A DNA stretch of 64,000 nucleotides, taken from positions 242,532 through 306,531 of the forward strand of contig ML210160.1 of the NCBI GenBank assembly GCA_004369085.1. The letters run 5' to 3'. Origin of the DNA: Coprinopsis marcescibilis (taxonomy: Eukaryota; Basidiomycota; Agaricomycetes; Agaricales; Psathyrellaceae). The position numbers and the translations under genes were made by a program. A model generated the notes under the pieces. That model was given only the letters and a program-made list of their open reading frames with translations, was not told the origin of the DNA and searched no databases. Shown one piece after another: positions 35,222 to 47,215 of this stretch; positions within the stretch are counted from its first letter, which is position 1, and every line of letters begins with the position of its first letter.

Positions 35222-38200
35222 TTATACCTGCAACCTCTTGTAATCACCCTCTCTACCCTGATCACCTTCAGCCCTCCTCTTCTTGCCACTGCTTGGACTC
35301 CTGTCAACAGACGCCGCCCACGCTCCAATGTTAGGGTCAGCCCGCACATCCTTCGTCGCGAAATACACATCCACCGACGGCTTCTTTGCCTTCCTAGTAT
35401 TGCCATACCTATCCCCCACACCCGCCATATTTCCACCTGCCGACGCAGACGAAGTATGCGCCAACACCGGGCTCGTAGGATTCGAATGTACCAAGCTCTC
35501 AATCGCAAGGGCATCCGCGGTGAAAAGCTGCTGCATCGGATCACCCGAAGGCACCGATTTACTCGGTGGTTTCTGTTTGTACTGTAGGGTAATAAGAAAG
35601 AGAACGGGCGGAGATCATCAATGGACAACTCACTGTCTCGAGTTCCGGCTTGCCTCGCCATTTCGCGACGGCCTCGCAGAACCGCACGGCAGCACGTTCA
35701 ATAGGTTCAGCAGGGTATTGCCAAGCCAGATCTTCCATGTGAGTCGAAAGATCAGGCGTAGATGCAGGAACATCATAGAACTACATCCATTGTTAGCTAA
35801 AATCCAAACAAAAATTCACGTCACTTACTCTTTTCAGCCTCCCATACATCTCGAACTCAAACTCCTCCTCAGCACGCCCTTTACCCTTCCGACCCTTGCC
35901 AGAAGAGCTTCTCAAACTAGGGAACAGCACCCTAATCGCTTCGAACAGCGACGGATATTCGTCCGGATGAAACTCTGAGAACTCTTCGTCCTCGTCAAAC
36001 ATCTCCAACTTTCTCCGCCGTTTCCTCCACTTCTTCTTCTTCTCCCGCTTGCGTCGAGTCTCCTCTGTATCATCTTCATCTTCGGATTCTTCCCCGTCCT
36101 CTTCCTCTTTCTTTTCCATCTCCTTCCCTAGATCCAGGTCCTCGGCACCAACACCCAACCCAAGCAAAAGCAGACACTCTGCCGCCTCTACGCCTCGCCA
36201 CCCAGCAGTCAGGTAACCCTCCAACACCGCCCTCGTCAGAAGCCCAGCCAACAACATATACCACTCCCTCGTTGGCTTCAGAGCATACTCGTACATCTTC
36301 TGGTGTTGCTGAAGATGCTGGCGGCGACGCATAGTTTCGGGCGATCCTGGGGTCTGAGATGGCGCAGGGGTCGAACCCATACGCTGGCTGGCAGCCTCAG
36401 CAGGTGCAGGCAATGTACCTGCAACAGGTTCACCTTTGACAGTTCCCTCAGCCTCCGTGCCACTCCCACTCTCACTGTCGCTGCTACTGCTGCTACTCTC
36501 ATCAGTCTCCTCTCCACGCACTTCCCGACCTAACTCGCCAGCAACCAACGCGGAGAGCTTGATGAACCTCGGAATCAGCCTACTAATCTTCGTGTTGCCT
36601 GCACCAGTCATCCGTTCATCCATGTCACTCGTTCCAGAAGATGATGGTGTCGACCCATTCGAGTGAATATGGTTCTCCTCCGCACCGAGGTACACTTTCC
36701 TTCGTAAAACGTTTCCACGCACACCTGGCTTCAACAACCCCGTTCCCATCCCACTCCCATCTTGCCACCCAGTAATACCAACAGCCATGTTGCCCCCGCC
36801 GATCGTTGTGAAGCCGGAATTGTTTGACGTGGACGGGACAGCGGGCACGGCGAACGCGCCTCGGCCACCACCGGTTCCCGACACACGGCCTCCAGTGGAT
36901 CCTGCTGCTCGGCCAGTGGGCGATTTTGCCTCGACACAGATCTCGCAGCCAGTGTGAAGATGGCGAGGACACCTGAAAGCCGAAGGTCCATGCAGATTCG
37001 TGGGGTCCGCACCATTCGCATAGAGGGATAACGCCCGTTGTTGTGCGACAGGGCGTGTAGGGCGGCCGCGTTGTTGAGGGGTCACCTGAGGCTCGGGTGG
37101 TGGGGGTGGACGCTGAATGGTGTAGATTTGGGAGGTGAACGGTGAAGGGCCAGTGGTCGAATGGTACTGCTGCTGCTGCTGCTGCTGCTGATATTGTTGA
37201 ACCAATGTGTTCGGGGAAGGGAACTTAACTGCAGTTGGGGAACCAGCAGGTGGGGTGTAACACAACCTTGAACTTTGTGATTGCCCCGACGGCGTCCTTT
37301 GGTGTGTCTGCTTGTCCGTTTTGGGCTTGAACATTCCCGAGACACGGGATATCGGTAGCAACGCCTCAGGCAGATTGTCTCGGCATGGCGTGGGGGAAAC
37401 TGAAGGAACGGGGGGAGGCGAAGACGTATCTTCCTGGCCCAGCGGCTCCGATATAATTTGGTGGGTATGCCGATAGGGTGGATGCGGGGCTTGTCTTGCA
37501 AACAGATCGTTGACAATGGTGTCTAAGGCAAGTCGCAGTCGGACGCCGTTAGGCAAGGTGTGGGGATGCTTGCCAGTTCGTGTATTGGGCGAAGGATGCT
37601 CTACTCCCCAGTGACGGTGCTTGTGGTGATGATGGTGGTGATGGTGGTGGTGATCATCAGGTGCGGGGTGGTGCGGGATAGGTGGAGGTTGATCGAGCAT
37701 TGAGGTGACAACCTTCTCCAGACCTTCGGCTCGAAGACGTAATGTGCGAGCGAGCGGCAAATCTTGTTTAATGAGTCGCGCTTCTTCAGATCGATCGTTG
37801 GACCCCCCGACGGCGCCGCGAGCTTTGAGCACGGTAGAATCTTCTCCTTCGCTCCCTATTTCTTCTTCTTCTTCGTAGTTCTCCGGGCGTGTCCTATGAG
37901 TATAGTTGGAAGACGAGGGCCCTCCGGTTCGGTCCGTCATCCCAAGTTCTGCTCGTGCTTGCGCAAATCGTGTTCTCCCTATTCAGAGGTCAATATCCAT
38001 CTGACCCCCGATATAACCGGTAACGTACCATGCACCCATAACATATGATCGATAATAAGAGTACGCGTACTCTTCTCCCTTGGTGGAATTGAGTGTAAAT
38101 GGTGAGCGTGCTTGTGAGCTGGAGCACGAAAGGCTGGTATCCGCTGCGTCGTTGCTGCTACCGCAGCTGAAGCGCTTGACGACGGTCCAGCCGCTGGTAC

Positions 38201-38524
38201 ACTGGTGGTTGTCGAGGCCGTGGCAAAGGATCCTCCAGGATAAATTGTACCATCCCTCTGATACAGTTGATACTGCGTAAGATAGTGGCTTCCGCTAGCG
38301 CTTCCACCGCTCCCCGATGCCTGATTTGATGAGGATGTAAGATAGTCGGTCGACAGAAAGGGCTCTGAAGGGCCTTGCCGGCCTACCCCAGTTCCCAAGG
38401 TTCGTGTCTGGTAGAAGTTGGTACTCCCATTCGACATTGACGCATTTGACCCATTGTTCCCGGTATTCGTGTTCGTGGTAGTGATGTTTTGGTGCAAAAC
38501 CATAAACGGGGGCTGCGCCGCCAT
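35222..38524 (-). CDS. Large low-complexity protein, unknown function
   Basis: I do not recognise a family. The N-terminal exon (from ATG 38522-38524) is Asn/Ser/Thr-rich, with a more ordered part, STRTLIIDHMLWVH, then FAQARAELGMTDR across a short intron. The main exon contains a His run (ten His near 37650), a Gln run (37170-37195), Pro-rich segments and a Ser/Asp-rich stretch. A likely folded part, YALKPTREWYMLLAGLLTR to WRGVEAAECLLLLGLG, is followed by a Glu/Lys-rich coiled region and FHPDEYPSLFEAIRVLFP. Later exons give FYDVPASTPDLSTHMEDLAW, FCEAVAKWRGKPE and a basic C-terminus with KKRRAEGD. Likely nuclear, from composition only. About 950-1000 residues. Confidence 0.75.
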
Positions 38525-38895
38525 GCACCGGGATGACCCTGTTCCTCAAATATCCGTTCGTCTTCCGTGTTTCCAGTTGCGATCTAGCAGCTATGTGCAA
38601 CACCGCGTTGAATTAGCAATTCGATGGAATACATATGCGGCTGAGCTTACCTTATAGTGGCAAAAGATGTTGGTTTCGCCTGTCGCGTTCCGCTGAATGA
38701 ATCCGACACTGGGATGGTTTCAATTGTGCCCTGATGCTTTGGTCCTCTCTTCGACTCCGTTATCCTATAGCAGCAGGTTTCCTCCTTAAGTCCTAATCCC
38801 ACAAGTGAACACATAGACATTGAACTCACCTTCAAATGCTACAGAAAGGAAGGGTTTGACTCAGCGAAAGCCTGTTCACCGAGCTCGCTCGCCAA
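38525..38895. other. Upstream region of the low-complexity gene
   Basis: Promoter or leader of the large minus-strand gene and the 3' flank of the next possible gene. Nothing else was recognised. Confidence 0.35.
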
Positions 38896-39440
38896 TCAAG
38901 TGTAGCTTAATTTCCGAAACAGGAGATTGATTTGATCATCCACCCGGCTTTTCCCTGTAGCCGCCCAGCCAATGAGTGAGCGTGTAAAACAAACACCATA
39001 TATAGACTGGGCCCGCCAGGCAAAGTTCTCTTCAACTATGGCCATGAGGTTGGCAACGACCTCGAACTCACTATCGACCATTGTCTGATCGGAAAGGTGG
39101 AAGTCAGAAACGAAACGAGTGGAAGCGGATCCAGGTACATACCTTGTGCTTTTATACTGACATTGCGCCGTGACGTGGTCTCTCTGCTTATCATTCTCAG
39201 GAGTTGCGACCGTGAAAGGTGCCACTAGGGTCTCCGAATCAAGATATGTAGAGAGATCGGCACAGAAGTGGGTCAGATAAGTGGTTGGAAACCTACACCT
39301 TTTGGTTGTCGATTAGAACCATGCGGTTCATGATAAATGCATGCCAGTGTGTTGTTGGCTTGGACTGCCGACTAAACTTCGTCAATTTTCCATTTTGATC
39401 GTTCAGTGCCACGAAATTGATGGATCTATAATGCACGATA
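38896..39440 (-). CDS. Possible small hypothetical gene
   Basis: Three candidate exons on the minus strand can be joined. They read FVALNDQNGKLTKFSRQSK..THWHAFIMNRMVLID, then APFTVATPENDKQRDHVTAQ..KSTR, then TMVDSEFEVVANLMAIVEE..RVDDQINLLFRKLSYT ending at 38896. The second intron (GTATGT..ATCAG) is convincing. I could not find a clear start codon upstream, so the 5' end may be broken or lie in an unrecognised exon. No family recognised. Confidence 0.35.
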
Positions 39441-40548
39441 TTCGTCACAGGACTAGAGAAATAGTACTTCTGTGTACAAACCTAGACCAGCATGGTGATG
39501 CGTTGTAAAAGTTAGGAGGTCTTCATGGATTTGTGCGTTGAGCGGCCTTAGATTTGCAGATATCTCGTGACCGTACTTCCCTTATTTCCAAATGACGTAC
39601 TAGTAGTAGAACGGTAATACGTTATTTTTGGCCGTGCCTTGGTGATATATCCCTTGAGAGAGTAACTTGAAGGTCTACCATGGAAGTCCGAGACGCGTAT
39701 AAGCCAAGTTGCAACTCCCCGCGGGAGACGCGGAAAATGCAACCCACTTCAAAAATGCTACGTCCCGTGTGTGCGACTCGGACGCAGAAAAGCCATGAAT
39801 TCAGGAACGACTCCCATATCTGAAGGCACTAGATTGTTGGCGCCTAACCCTGCAGGCACTCCGAACCGCCCATGCCGCGTCAGGCCCCTATCTTAAGAAA
39901 GCGCGACGCGCCCGTTAGATATAACACGCAGTACAGCCTGACAGGCCGTCTGGTCAAATATTTCACGACAGGCTATGCTGAGATAACCAGCAGGGTAGGA
40001 CGAAGCGAAGAGACATCCGGACTTGGAAGACGGTAAGGTTTTTGCACCCCCTTGGCTCTTAGATCTAGGAATGACCATTAGTGTCTGCGGGGTGCGTGCC
40101 TGAAACCATTATGATGGCTCACTGTTCCGAGCATCAATTCCTTAACTCTCCACCAGACGGTCTTCGGAACGCTATACAAACGGGAAGCTCGACTTTCTGA
40201 CCTGTTGGTATGCTCTGCTTGTTGAAGGAGAGTATAGTTGATAATGATTAGACTCTGTCGATACAGTGGCCCTAAGCTCAGGCATTGCTGTACCTCATTG
40301 ATGCAAGTGAAGGAGCCATTTTTGATTCAACAAAGCTAAACTTCTACAGGTAACGATATTTCAATCGTTTCACGCTCGAGTCACATCGACGAGCCCATTC
40401 TTGACTCGGGAGTTCAACTGACAGGCTCGGCGGCTAACCGAACCAGTCTCAGAGCCCCTATGTATCATGCCATCGTTTCCCCAAAATCTATCTAACGTTA
40501 CTCTGATATCCCTCAGAATCCAGCCCGTTAAGCTCTGAAACTCATCCG
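39441..40548. other. Intergenic, nothing clear
   Basis: About 1.1 kb without a supportable gene, repeat or RNA. It ends in the 3' flank of the UPF0014 gene. Confidence 0.4.
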
Positions 40549-41929
40549 CTAATCCAAAAGTCCTCTCAACTCTGGCCCCTCTCCACCATTCCCACAGAAC
40601 CTACCAACACACCACCGAAGCCCCGAAACAACCCAATGGAATCCACTCTTCAAAGACCTTTTCCCCGGCAAAAGTTGCAAACCATTCTTCCTGTCATAAA
40701 TCCTATCCGGCCGTATCCGGTGCTCACCGTCAACCACAACAAGGATGGCCGAGAAAGTGGTGAGGATCGCAGCCAAAGAGGTACTCGCCGTGATCATGAA
40801 CACGATGATCATCTGCAGTTTGGCTGCTTGTTGGACGTCTGCACCTCCCAGAATCGCTCCGGTCATCATTCCAGGTATCGCGATGATCCCGAGCACGCTG
40901 GTACTGGACGTGAGTACATAGGCCAACCAAAAGGTGTGAACAGAAATATCCTAACCTCATGTTGTTGATGGGGTGAGTGAGCGAGAGCCTAAGCGCCTCG
41001 ATAATTACCGGCCGACACGCCTCCATGCGAGTCGCGCCAAACGCAAGATAAATCTCGACCTTATCGCGGTTCTCCCTATGCGTCGAGGTCGGAGTAAACA
41101 CGGGTTATCCGAAGGTAGACAATGACCGAAAGACTTACACCATTTCTTTCAAAATATAGCTAACAGCGACCACAATCCCTGAGATCGTGGATCCGCAGAG
41201 CATACCGACGATGGGAACTATAATGATAACAGCTCCGTGATTAGAACTCATTAATGAAGGATGAGAAGGGAAGACTAACTGTATTGAATCGGGGTCCAGA
41301 ACTTTTCGGCCGACATTGCATACTTGGTTCCAATAATTGAAGTAGGGATCGTTGATCCCAACATTGCAACGAGGACGGCAGGGAACTGCGAAGAACGATA
41401 CGGTAAATATAGTTCACGGGCTGCGTGATAGTGTCCGAAGCCACGGGCGCTACTCACCATGTATTGGAACCGACGTGGAGATTTGTTCACCACTAAGAAG
41501 TCAGACAGAGTCAGAAGGGATTCCAAAGACCACCGGGATCTTAAACATACCGGTCTCGAACGTTCCAAGGAAGTTCAGGATAACTGGAGCAGGGATAATT
41601 GCGTGGATAGCCGAGCATGGAATGATCATTCACGTAAGAACCAGAAGGTCCGAAGGGCACGAGGGGAAGCAAGTGATCTTACATGCAATGAGGCTAACCA
41701 GCCAGATGTTTTCCGTCTCGAAGACTGTCTGCAGGAGGGTGGCGACCAAGGCGAGTTGTCCTATACATCGCAAAGCGGCGATGGCTAGCGACATGCCAAG
41801 ACCAAGTTTGAAGATACTGGAAATCCCAATATCGAAGACGATAAAAGATAAACCAATGCCGACATTTATCCAGCGCAGGTCTGCCCCACTCTGGGGCACT
41901 TGTGCGATGAATCCTGGGGAGAAATCCAT
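40549..41929 (-). CDS. UPF0014 (FetB/ALS3-like) membrane permease
   Basis: Multi-pass membrane protein of the UPF0014 family. Bacterial FetB (iron export with FetA) and plant ALS3/STAR2 (aluminium tolerance) are members. Visible marks are LRWINVGIGLSFIVFDIG, LALVATLLQTVFE, MLGSTIPTSIIGTKYAM, the conserved VEIYLAFGATRMEACRPVI and ALRLSLTHPINNM, then IIAIPGMMTGAILGGADVQQA and ASTSLAAILTTFSAI. Several short introns interrupt it. The start ATG at 41927-41929 gives an N-terminus MDFSPGFIAQVP. No adjacent gene encodes the ATP-binding partner known from bacteria. The substrate in fungi is not established; a metal-homeostasis role is inferred from the family. Confidence 0.9.
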
Positions 41930-42362
41930 AGTTGACCAGCTGTTATGTGCAGTCGTTGGTTATTCCCTTTTTGAATGAGGCGTGTATGACACAATTGTGG
42001 AGCGCCGAAAATGAAAAAGTAAAACAGACAGCAGTTCAGACCGCCCAATCTTGAGTCGAGGTGCCTTTGGGGAGTGTTGAAGGTAGTGGGACGGAATGAA
42101 AGAGCGACCTCTTCGCGTATAAGATAAACGTGTTTTGAACAAACTTTCGAAGCCCCAAGAGGAATACTCCATCGGAAGACTTTGACGTAAAAGGCAGTCA
42201 CACTGCCAAGTGAGCAGCTTGTGTCTGAAAGGTTCCGCCGGAAATCCATGAACCAATCGCATGAGAGTTATTTCATTAACGGTATCTTAGATTCTAAGTA
42301 TACTTGAGTGGTATAAATAAAGTCCATTGGCACTGAGTACTGAGGTCGCACTCGATTGAAGC
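41930..42362. promoter_or_regulatory. Upstream region of the UPF0014 gene
   Basis: 433 bases between two minus-strand genes, holding the promoter of the UPF0014 gene and the 3' flank of the beta-propeller gene. Overlapping open frames of 100-127 codons here (41866-42262) lack any domain and are taken as chance. Confidence 0.4.
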
Positions 42363-43945
42363 TTAGTTGGCAACTGGCAAGAAGACGAAACTGGTTCGGC
42401 TTGCGATCTCCAAGTTTCGTGCAACAAGTTCCAGGTTCCTTCCACCTTCAATCCTCCTGAACACAGCAACACCACCCTCGTTGGAATCATTTTGACCACC
42501 TGCAATGACGAACTCGTCACCACCGTCTTGGACTCTACCGATTGCGAAGCTGCGGATCAGTCTGATTCCTGTAGGTACCTGGTTGACGAGGACGAGGGTT
42601 CCTTGGGATGGGTCCACTGATCCCTCTCCTGTTGGGGTCTGCTCGGGGGAGGAAGCACCGCCGGTGGGGGTGGAGCCGGCGACCAAAGTGACCGTGCTTC
42701 CACTGCATGATGAACTAGGAACGGCGGGCGCAGCAGAGCCAGCGGAACCGCCATAATATTGCCTGCGGGCTTCATCGTGGATGCGACGACGAGCATGTCG
42801 CTTGATCATGCGTCTGACGACAGAGGGTTCAGGCTGCGCCGCAACGAGTTGGGTGACGACGGGGCCGGCGCCGAGCTCGGTGGAGCCGGATGGTGCTGGC
42901 GACCCAGCAGTGCTGTTGCTTCCAGAAAATCCGGTGAACTCGAAGATGGCAATGGTGTCTCCCTGTGGGTCGAATTCTGGTCCAAGGTTGCGGTTGCTGA
43001 CGTAGATCAATGGTGTAGGGAACTGCTCGGTGGGTTCTGAGATGATGATTTCAGCGGCGAAGAAGGAGCCATTGAAGCCCGGTGCGAGAGTAGGGACAAT
43101 AGACACATTGGCGATCACGGGGAGTGTGGTACCGTTGGGTCCTTCAGGTATCGGTTGGACCGTGAGGACTGATGTCTTCTCATGTAGAGTGAAGAGGAGG
43201 TTTTCTAAATGTAACAGATATGATCAGGACTGCATTTAAACGACGACTAGTCGGGGTCATACCGCGAATGGCAATGTGTCTTGGTCCATTGCCAGGGGCG
43301 ATGTCGATCTGCCCTTGAAGTCTGAATTGCCCAGCCTCGTCCTTGCCCACTCGCCAGATCTTGTCGGCTCCGAGATCAGGAATGAAGACCTCGCCGTTGT
43401 GCTCCAATGTTTGATGCGGATTGGAAGGGCTCGCTGGGAATTCGACAATCGTTGACTGAAGATTGTCTTTGACGAACCGTGAGGGATCGGCGGGGTCAAC
43501 CGAGATGAAGGATGCGTTAGGTGAGCCAAACTACATGTTGCATCGTTAGTAATGTTTCGAGCGCAACACTAGAAAAACATTACGTTGGCTGCCGGTACCT
43601 CACCCGTCGTGAGCGGTTGGGTGAATGTGGGCGCATTTCCACCTGTTGACACCGTATCAACCAGTGTCAAACCGCCCTCTGCGTCGACGATGAAAGATTG
43701 AAGGTTTCCGACCGGCGAAATTTCGTTGACAGCGCTGCCTTAAATGTTAGAAAGCTGCTCCAACGCCACTTAAAGGGAACCACTCACTAAAGGATGCTGG
43801 GGTTGACCAAGCTGGACGCAATCCAAGAAGGGGCGTCGCCTGACGGATTTTGCTTCGTGAGAGCGAGCGAGCCAGCGTCAGAGTCGAAGACGTAAGTGGC
43901 AATGAAGTTGCTGAAGCCACCAGCGAGAATCGTAAAGTTAACCAT
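42363..43945 (-). CDS. Lactonase-type seven-bladed beta-propeller protein
   Basis: Resembles the 6-phosphogluconolactonase/3-carboxy-muconate lactonizing enzyme family (PF10282 type). The N-terminus is MVNFTILAGGFSNFIATYVF. Blade motifs include SFIVDAEGGLTLVDTVSTGG, ASFISVDPADPSRF, EVFIPDLGADKIWRV, GNGPRHIAI, LIYVSNRN and a last blade with IRSFAIGRVQDGGDEFVIAGGQNDS and GGVAVFRR. GPRHIAI and the D-x-G-x-D/K strand are the usual signatures. Between the fifth and sixth blades lies an unusual insertion of about 100 residues with a basic part (RRMIKRHARRRIHDEARR) and a Ser/Gly/Thr-rich part. The start follows TAACGAC at 43945. The real substrate is unknown; fungal members are often extracellular or cytosolic lactonases. 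Confidence 0.82.
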
Positions 43946-46029
43946 GTCGTTAGTGAATAGAATGGATGTGGGCTGCCGCTATGTTGACGACCACTCGAAC
44001 CTAGCGAGTATTGATATAGGGACGGGGATGTCTGAAACGAGCGCTGCTCGGGGGTAGGGGGGAAAGCGAGGAAGTGGGGTGCGGACACAGCAGTGTTTGT
44101 TGGTTTATATTACATCGCCGGCGTCGAATCCTCTTTTGTCAATGACCCTTTGTTCGGCCTTTTTGTTGTGATGGCGTTGTACTCAGCCAATAAATTTGCC
44201 CGGCGAGCTTGCAATCCTCCCTATGGCCTGGGTATCGTTGGAAACCAACAGATATACTTCGCTAGAATCTCATTTACACTGTGATGGAATGTCGAGTTTA
44301 CAGATGGTAAGTATGGAACGATTTTCTGTTCGCATTGAAAGCGTGAAACGGGGGCGGTGGAGATGATCGAAAGGGGTTGCCGGCGATTGCCATGCAACCG
44401 CAGGAGAAGTGGGAGCCATCATCGGCAACAGCCGAATTACTACTAGTTCGCGCCATTCGTGGAGATTCTAGCGATTGTTTCTTCGATGTACCCACCAACA
44501 ACTACAATGCACAGTCTTTCTTGCCAGAAATAAGCACGTGTACTTAACAAGATAGATTCAAAGCAGAGGACAGAATGCATCGCTTAATTTATTTCCAGGT
44601 CTCAAAGAGTCCTAGCAACGTCAGTACATAATCAGAGACGACCTTGCGATCACAGGTAACAAAGGGAATGTAGCCGTTACAAGGTGCAACCTGAACTTCG
44701 GATGGACATTGTCCAGTGGCAATGTGCAGTCTGCGTAGGGTCGAAACCTGCCAGCGCTAGGGTCGGGCTGCGCCCAATTTCCACCCATTTGGGCGGTCGG
44801 CCGGGGTTTTCTTCGGAGATCCCGGTCATCACCGCGCTTGCGTTTCATAATTCCTTATGGCCAATTCCACTGCCTGGCCTATATAAGTACTTACAAACTT
44901 ATGTATTGCATCATGGACATGTATCGAGACCCAGTGGCCAAGATACCTAATAAATATCAATAGGCATGCTCTCCAGCGAGGTACCGGCGATCTACTTTCA
45001 ACGCAACCTCGTTCTGTGTGAACTACTACCTAGTACCCCTCCATCTCACTGAAGTCCACGAGTGTATTCACCCAAGCTGTGGGTATGTACCGCCAACGAC
45101 TGCCCCCACGCAAACATCTGCCTGACCAGGTTTGAACATCTATTTTCCTCCAACGTTCTGGGATTCCATTTGGCGATCAGATTGAGAATCCGCATATTTG
45201 CCACAACGTCAGTAGAGGATACCGGGCTCGGTGATCAGCCCAGTATCTTGCGAGGACTATCTTGTTATCAAGTCAGTGCAAGCGTCGTGGACGCTCGTAC
45301 ACACGGTATAATGTCTCCTGTCACTGTGCATCCTTGTATGTACTCACGGTGCACCGTGTCAAACGCATAGCCAACAGAGTATCGCCTCCTAGTTGACATA
45401 AATGTGCATCAGTGCCTTAAGGTCTCGTCACTTTTACACAATACTACTCACATTTAGCTCCCCACAACTCCTCTTTGACCCACTTGCCGTCGACCACCTG
45501 GCCGGATGCCCTTACACTCCGAGTTCTGATGACTACATTGTTGAGGCTGTTCCGTCACAGGCTATTGTCATCACTAGGAGAGACGGACGCTCTTTAACCC
45601 AGTCTGATTATGGCAACGACCCAGAGCGTCCGGACTCTGAATAGGCAAGTTCCAACGTAGAGTAGGTCAAGCAGAGGACTCCAACTCGAGTTGTTCGTTG
45701 ACTTAATTTAATCAACCACAGAAGTCTCAGTGCTTGAACAAACAAGATACGCTAGTGGTCTGGCAGGGAGCAGCATAAGTAGGTTAACAGATATGATCGA
45801 CATGTAGTTTGGGAATAAGTATTAAGCATAATCTTGTTTAGAATCTGTATAGATCGACCCGCTGTACTCTACCATACTCTACATCTGTTTCGTGCACATA
45901 AACAAGTAGGCGCCAACTCCAGTTATCTTGGCGCTCTGGAACCTCTAAACCGTTGTCAGATATTGCGGGACTCGGCACGGAGAGCGAATAGAACTGACTG
46001 TGTGTCGAGGTAATCTCGTTCAAAGCTAT
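43946..46029. other. Gene-poor interval
   Basis: About 2.1 kb between the beta-propeller gene and the small secreted peptide gene. Short open frames (for example 45062-45370 plus) show no domains. No repeat family or RNA gene was recognised. Confidence 0.4.
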
Positions 46030-46253
46030 TTACCAGCAAGGAGGGAAGGGCCACCTGCCGCAGCTGGCGGCCTGAACCACCTCAGCACTTGGGGCGACAG
46101 CGGGAGCTTCAGCGGCCTCAGGAAGTAGGGTTGCGCTGACAGCAGCAACAGTCACTACAAGAGGAGAAAACAGGTGAGTTCGTCGTCGACAGACGTGGTC
46201 AGAGAGGTGTACACACTGAGTGCAACGACGAAGGAAGTAAGCTTGAATTGCAT
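46030..46253 (-). CDS. Small secreted two-cysteine peptide precursor
   Basis: Two exons encode about 53 residues. Exon one (46253 down to about 46215) reads MQFKLTSFVVAL plus the first base of a Met codon. A 62-base intron (GTGTGT..TTGTAG) follows, and exon two continues TVAAVSATLLPEAAEAPAV and ends QAASCGRWPFPPCW then TAA. The first about 20 residues form a signal peptide (cleavage likely after VSA). An Ala/Pro/Glu-rich spacer precedes a compact C-terminal segment with two cysteines seven residues apart around RWPFPP. No dibasic Kex2 site is visible. It could be a secreted signalling, defence or effector-like peptide. No known family was recognised. A TATA box at the expected distance supports expression. 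Confidence 0.65.
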
Positions 46254-46333
46254 GTTGAGATGATTGAACTGTTCGGGGGGTTGTTGGAATACGAAAGCTG
46301 GGTTGCTGCTGAGCTCTGCACAACATACCATGT

Positions 46334-46341
46334 CTTTTATA
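46334..46341 (-). promoter_or_regulatory. TATA box of the small peptide gene
   Basis: The minus strand reads TATAAAAG about 85 bases before the peptide start codon. Confidence 0.55.
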
Positions 46342-47215
46342 TCCCTCTGGTTTCCCCATTTATTTCTAGCTGTGGATACATTACCACTCCGAGGACTCCA
46401 TGAGCTCAGGCGCTGGTGTTAAGGAGTCAGGTAAGTACCGCCCGTCCGTGTTGGAGAAGCATGGACGATGCTCAAAAGAGTAAAAGAATGTGCATGAAGT
46501 ATATATATAACGCACTGCACAGGCCCACACTACGAGCTGTGAGCGCTGATATGCGCAGATCGTAGTAACTCCCACCCTCTGCGTGACATGAGCGTCTACA
46601 TGCTCCAGGCGCTTAAACTTCCGCTCCTTCAAACTAATGAGCCCGACAGTGGCCCGATAGATGATTAGAGCGAGCTCCTTGCTCAGGGTATCGTTTCCGA
46701 TAGGAAAGCTGAAGTTGCTGAGCTAAAGTCAACGCTGTTTGAGTAAACAAATATCAGGGTCTAACATCAAGAAGTAAAAGTGCAATTACCGCCGGTATCT
46801 ATCGATATATACGGCAATGGTGTACGACTCTGATTCGGGCTATATTACCCGCGCTTTCAAGACGCGTGGTAGACGTCCTGCTCAGTAGATGGTGATGAGG
46901 CGGTATCCGTTCATTAGTAAGCTCTCCGAGTCGGTAGAGGATCACTGAGAACGCTCAGAAAACTGCCAAATAGGAATTGTCTTCCGAGTAGACTGTTGGT
47001 CGAGTTATTTCGGCGGCCGATGTTTACTTCCCATGGTGCATTCAGAATCTTGAGGGTATTAATAACTTATCAGGGGCTCAAACGCCTCTCGTACACGTAG
47101 TACAACACAGGAAGTCACATGAAGGATATCGATATGTAGGAGACAATACACGTATATTCATATTACATCCCACTACGCATACATTGATATCAAATTGCTT
47201 GTTGACGTCCGTTAT
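46342..47215. other. Intergenic, nothing clear
   Basis: Upstream sequence of the small peptide gene and 3' flank of GST 2. No gene was seen. Confidence 0.4.

Noticed and set aside
35283..35978. 231-codon open frame on the plus strand
   Set aside because: It lies antisense to the low-complexity gene, whose minus-strand exons splice consistently. The plus frame has no domain and mirrors codon bias of the real gene.
37620..37660. GTG/GAT repeats as a non-coding microsatellite
   Set aside because: The tract is in frame within the coding exon and encodes the His run, so it is described as part of the protein.
42505..43040. Open frames on the plus strand over the beta-propeller gene
   Set aside because: They are shadows of the GC-rich insertion on the minus strand; no domain.
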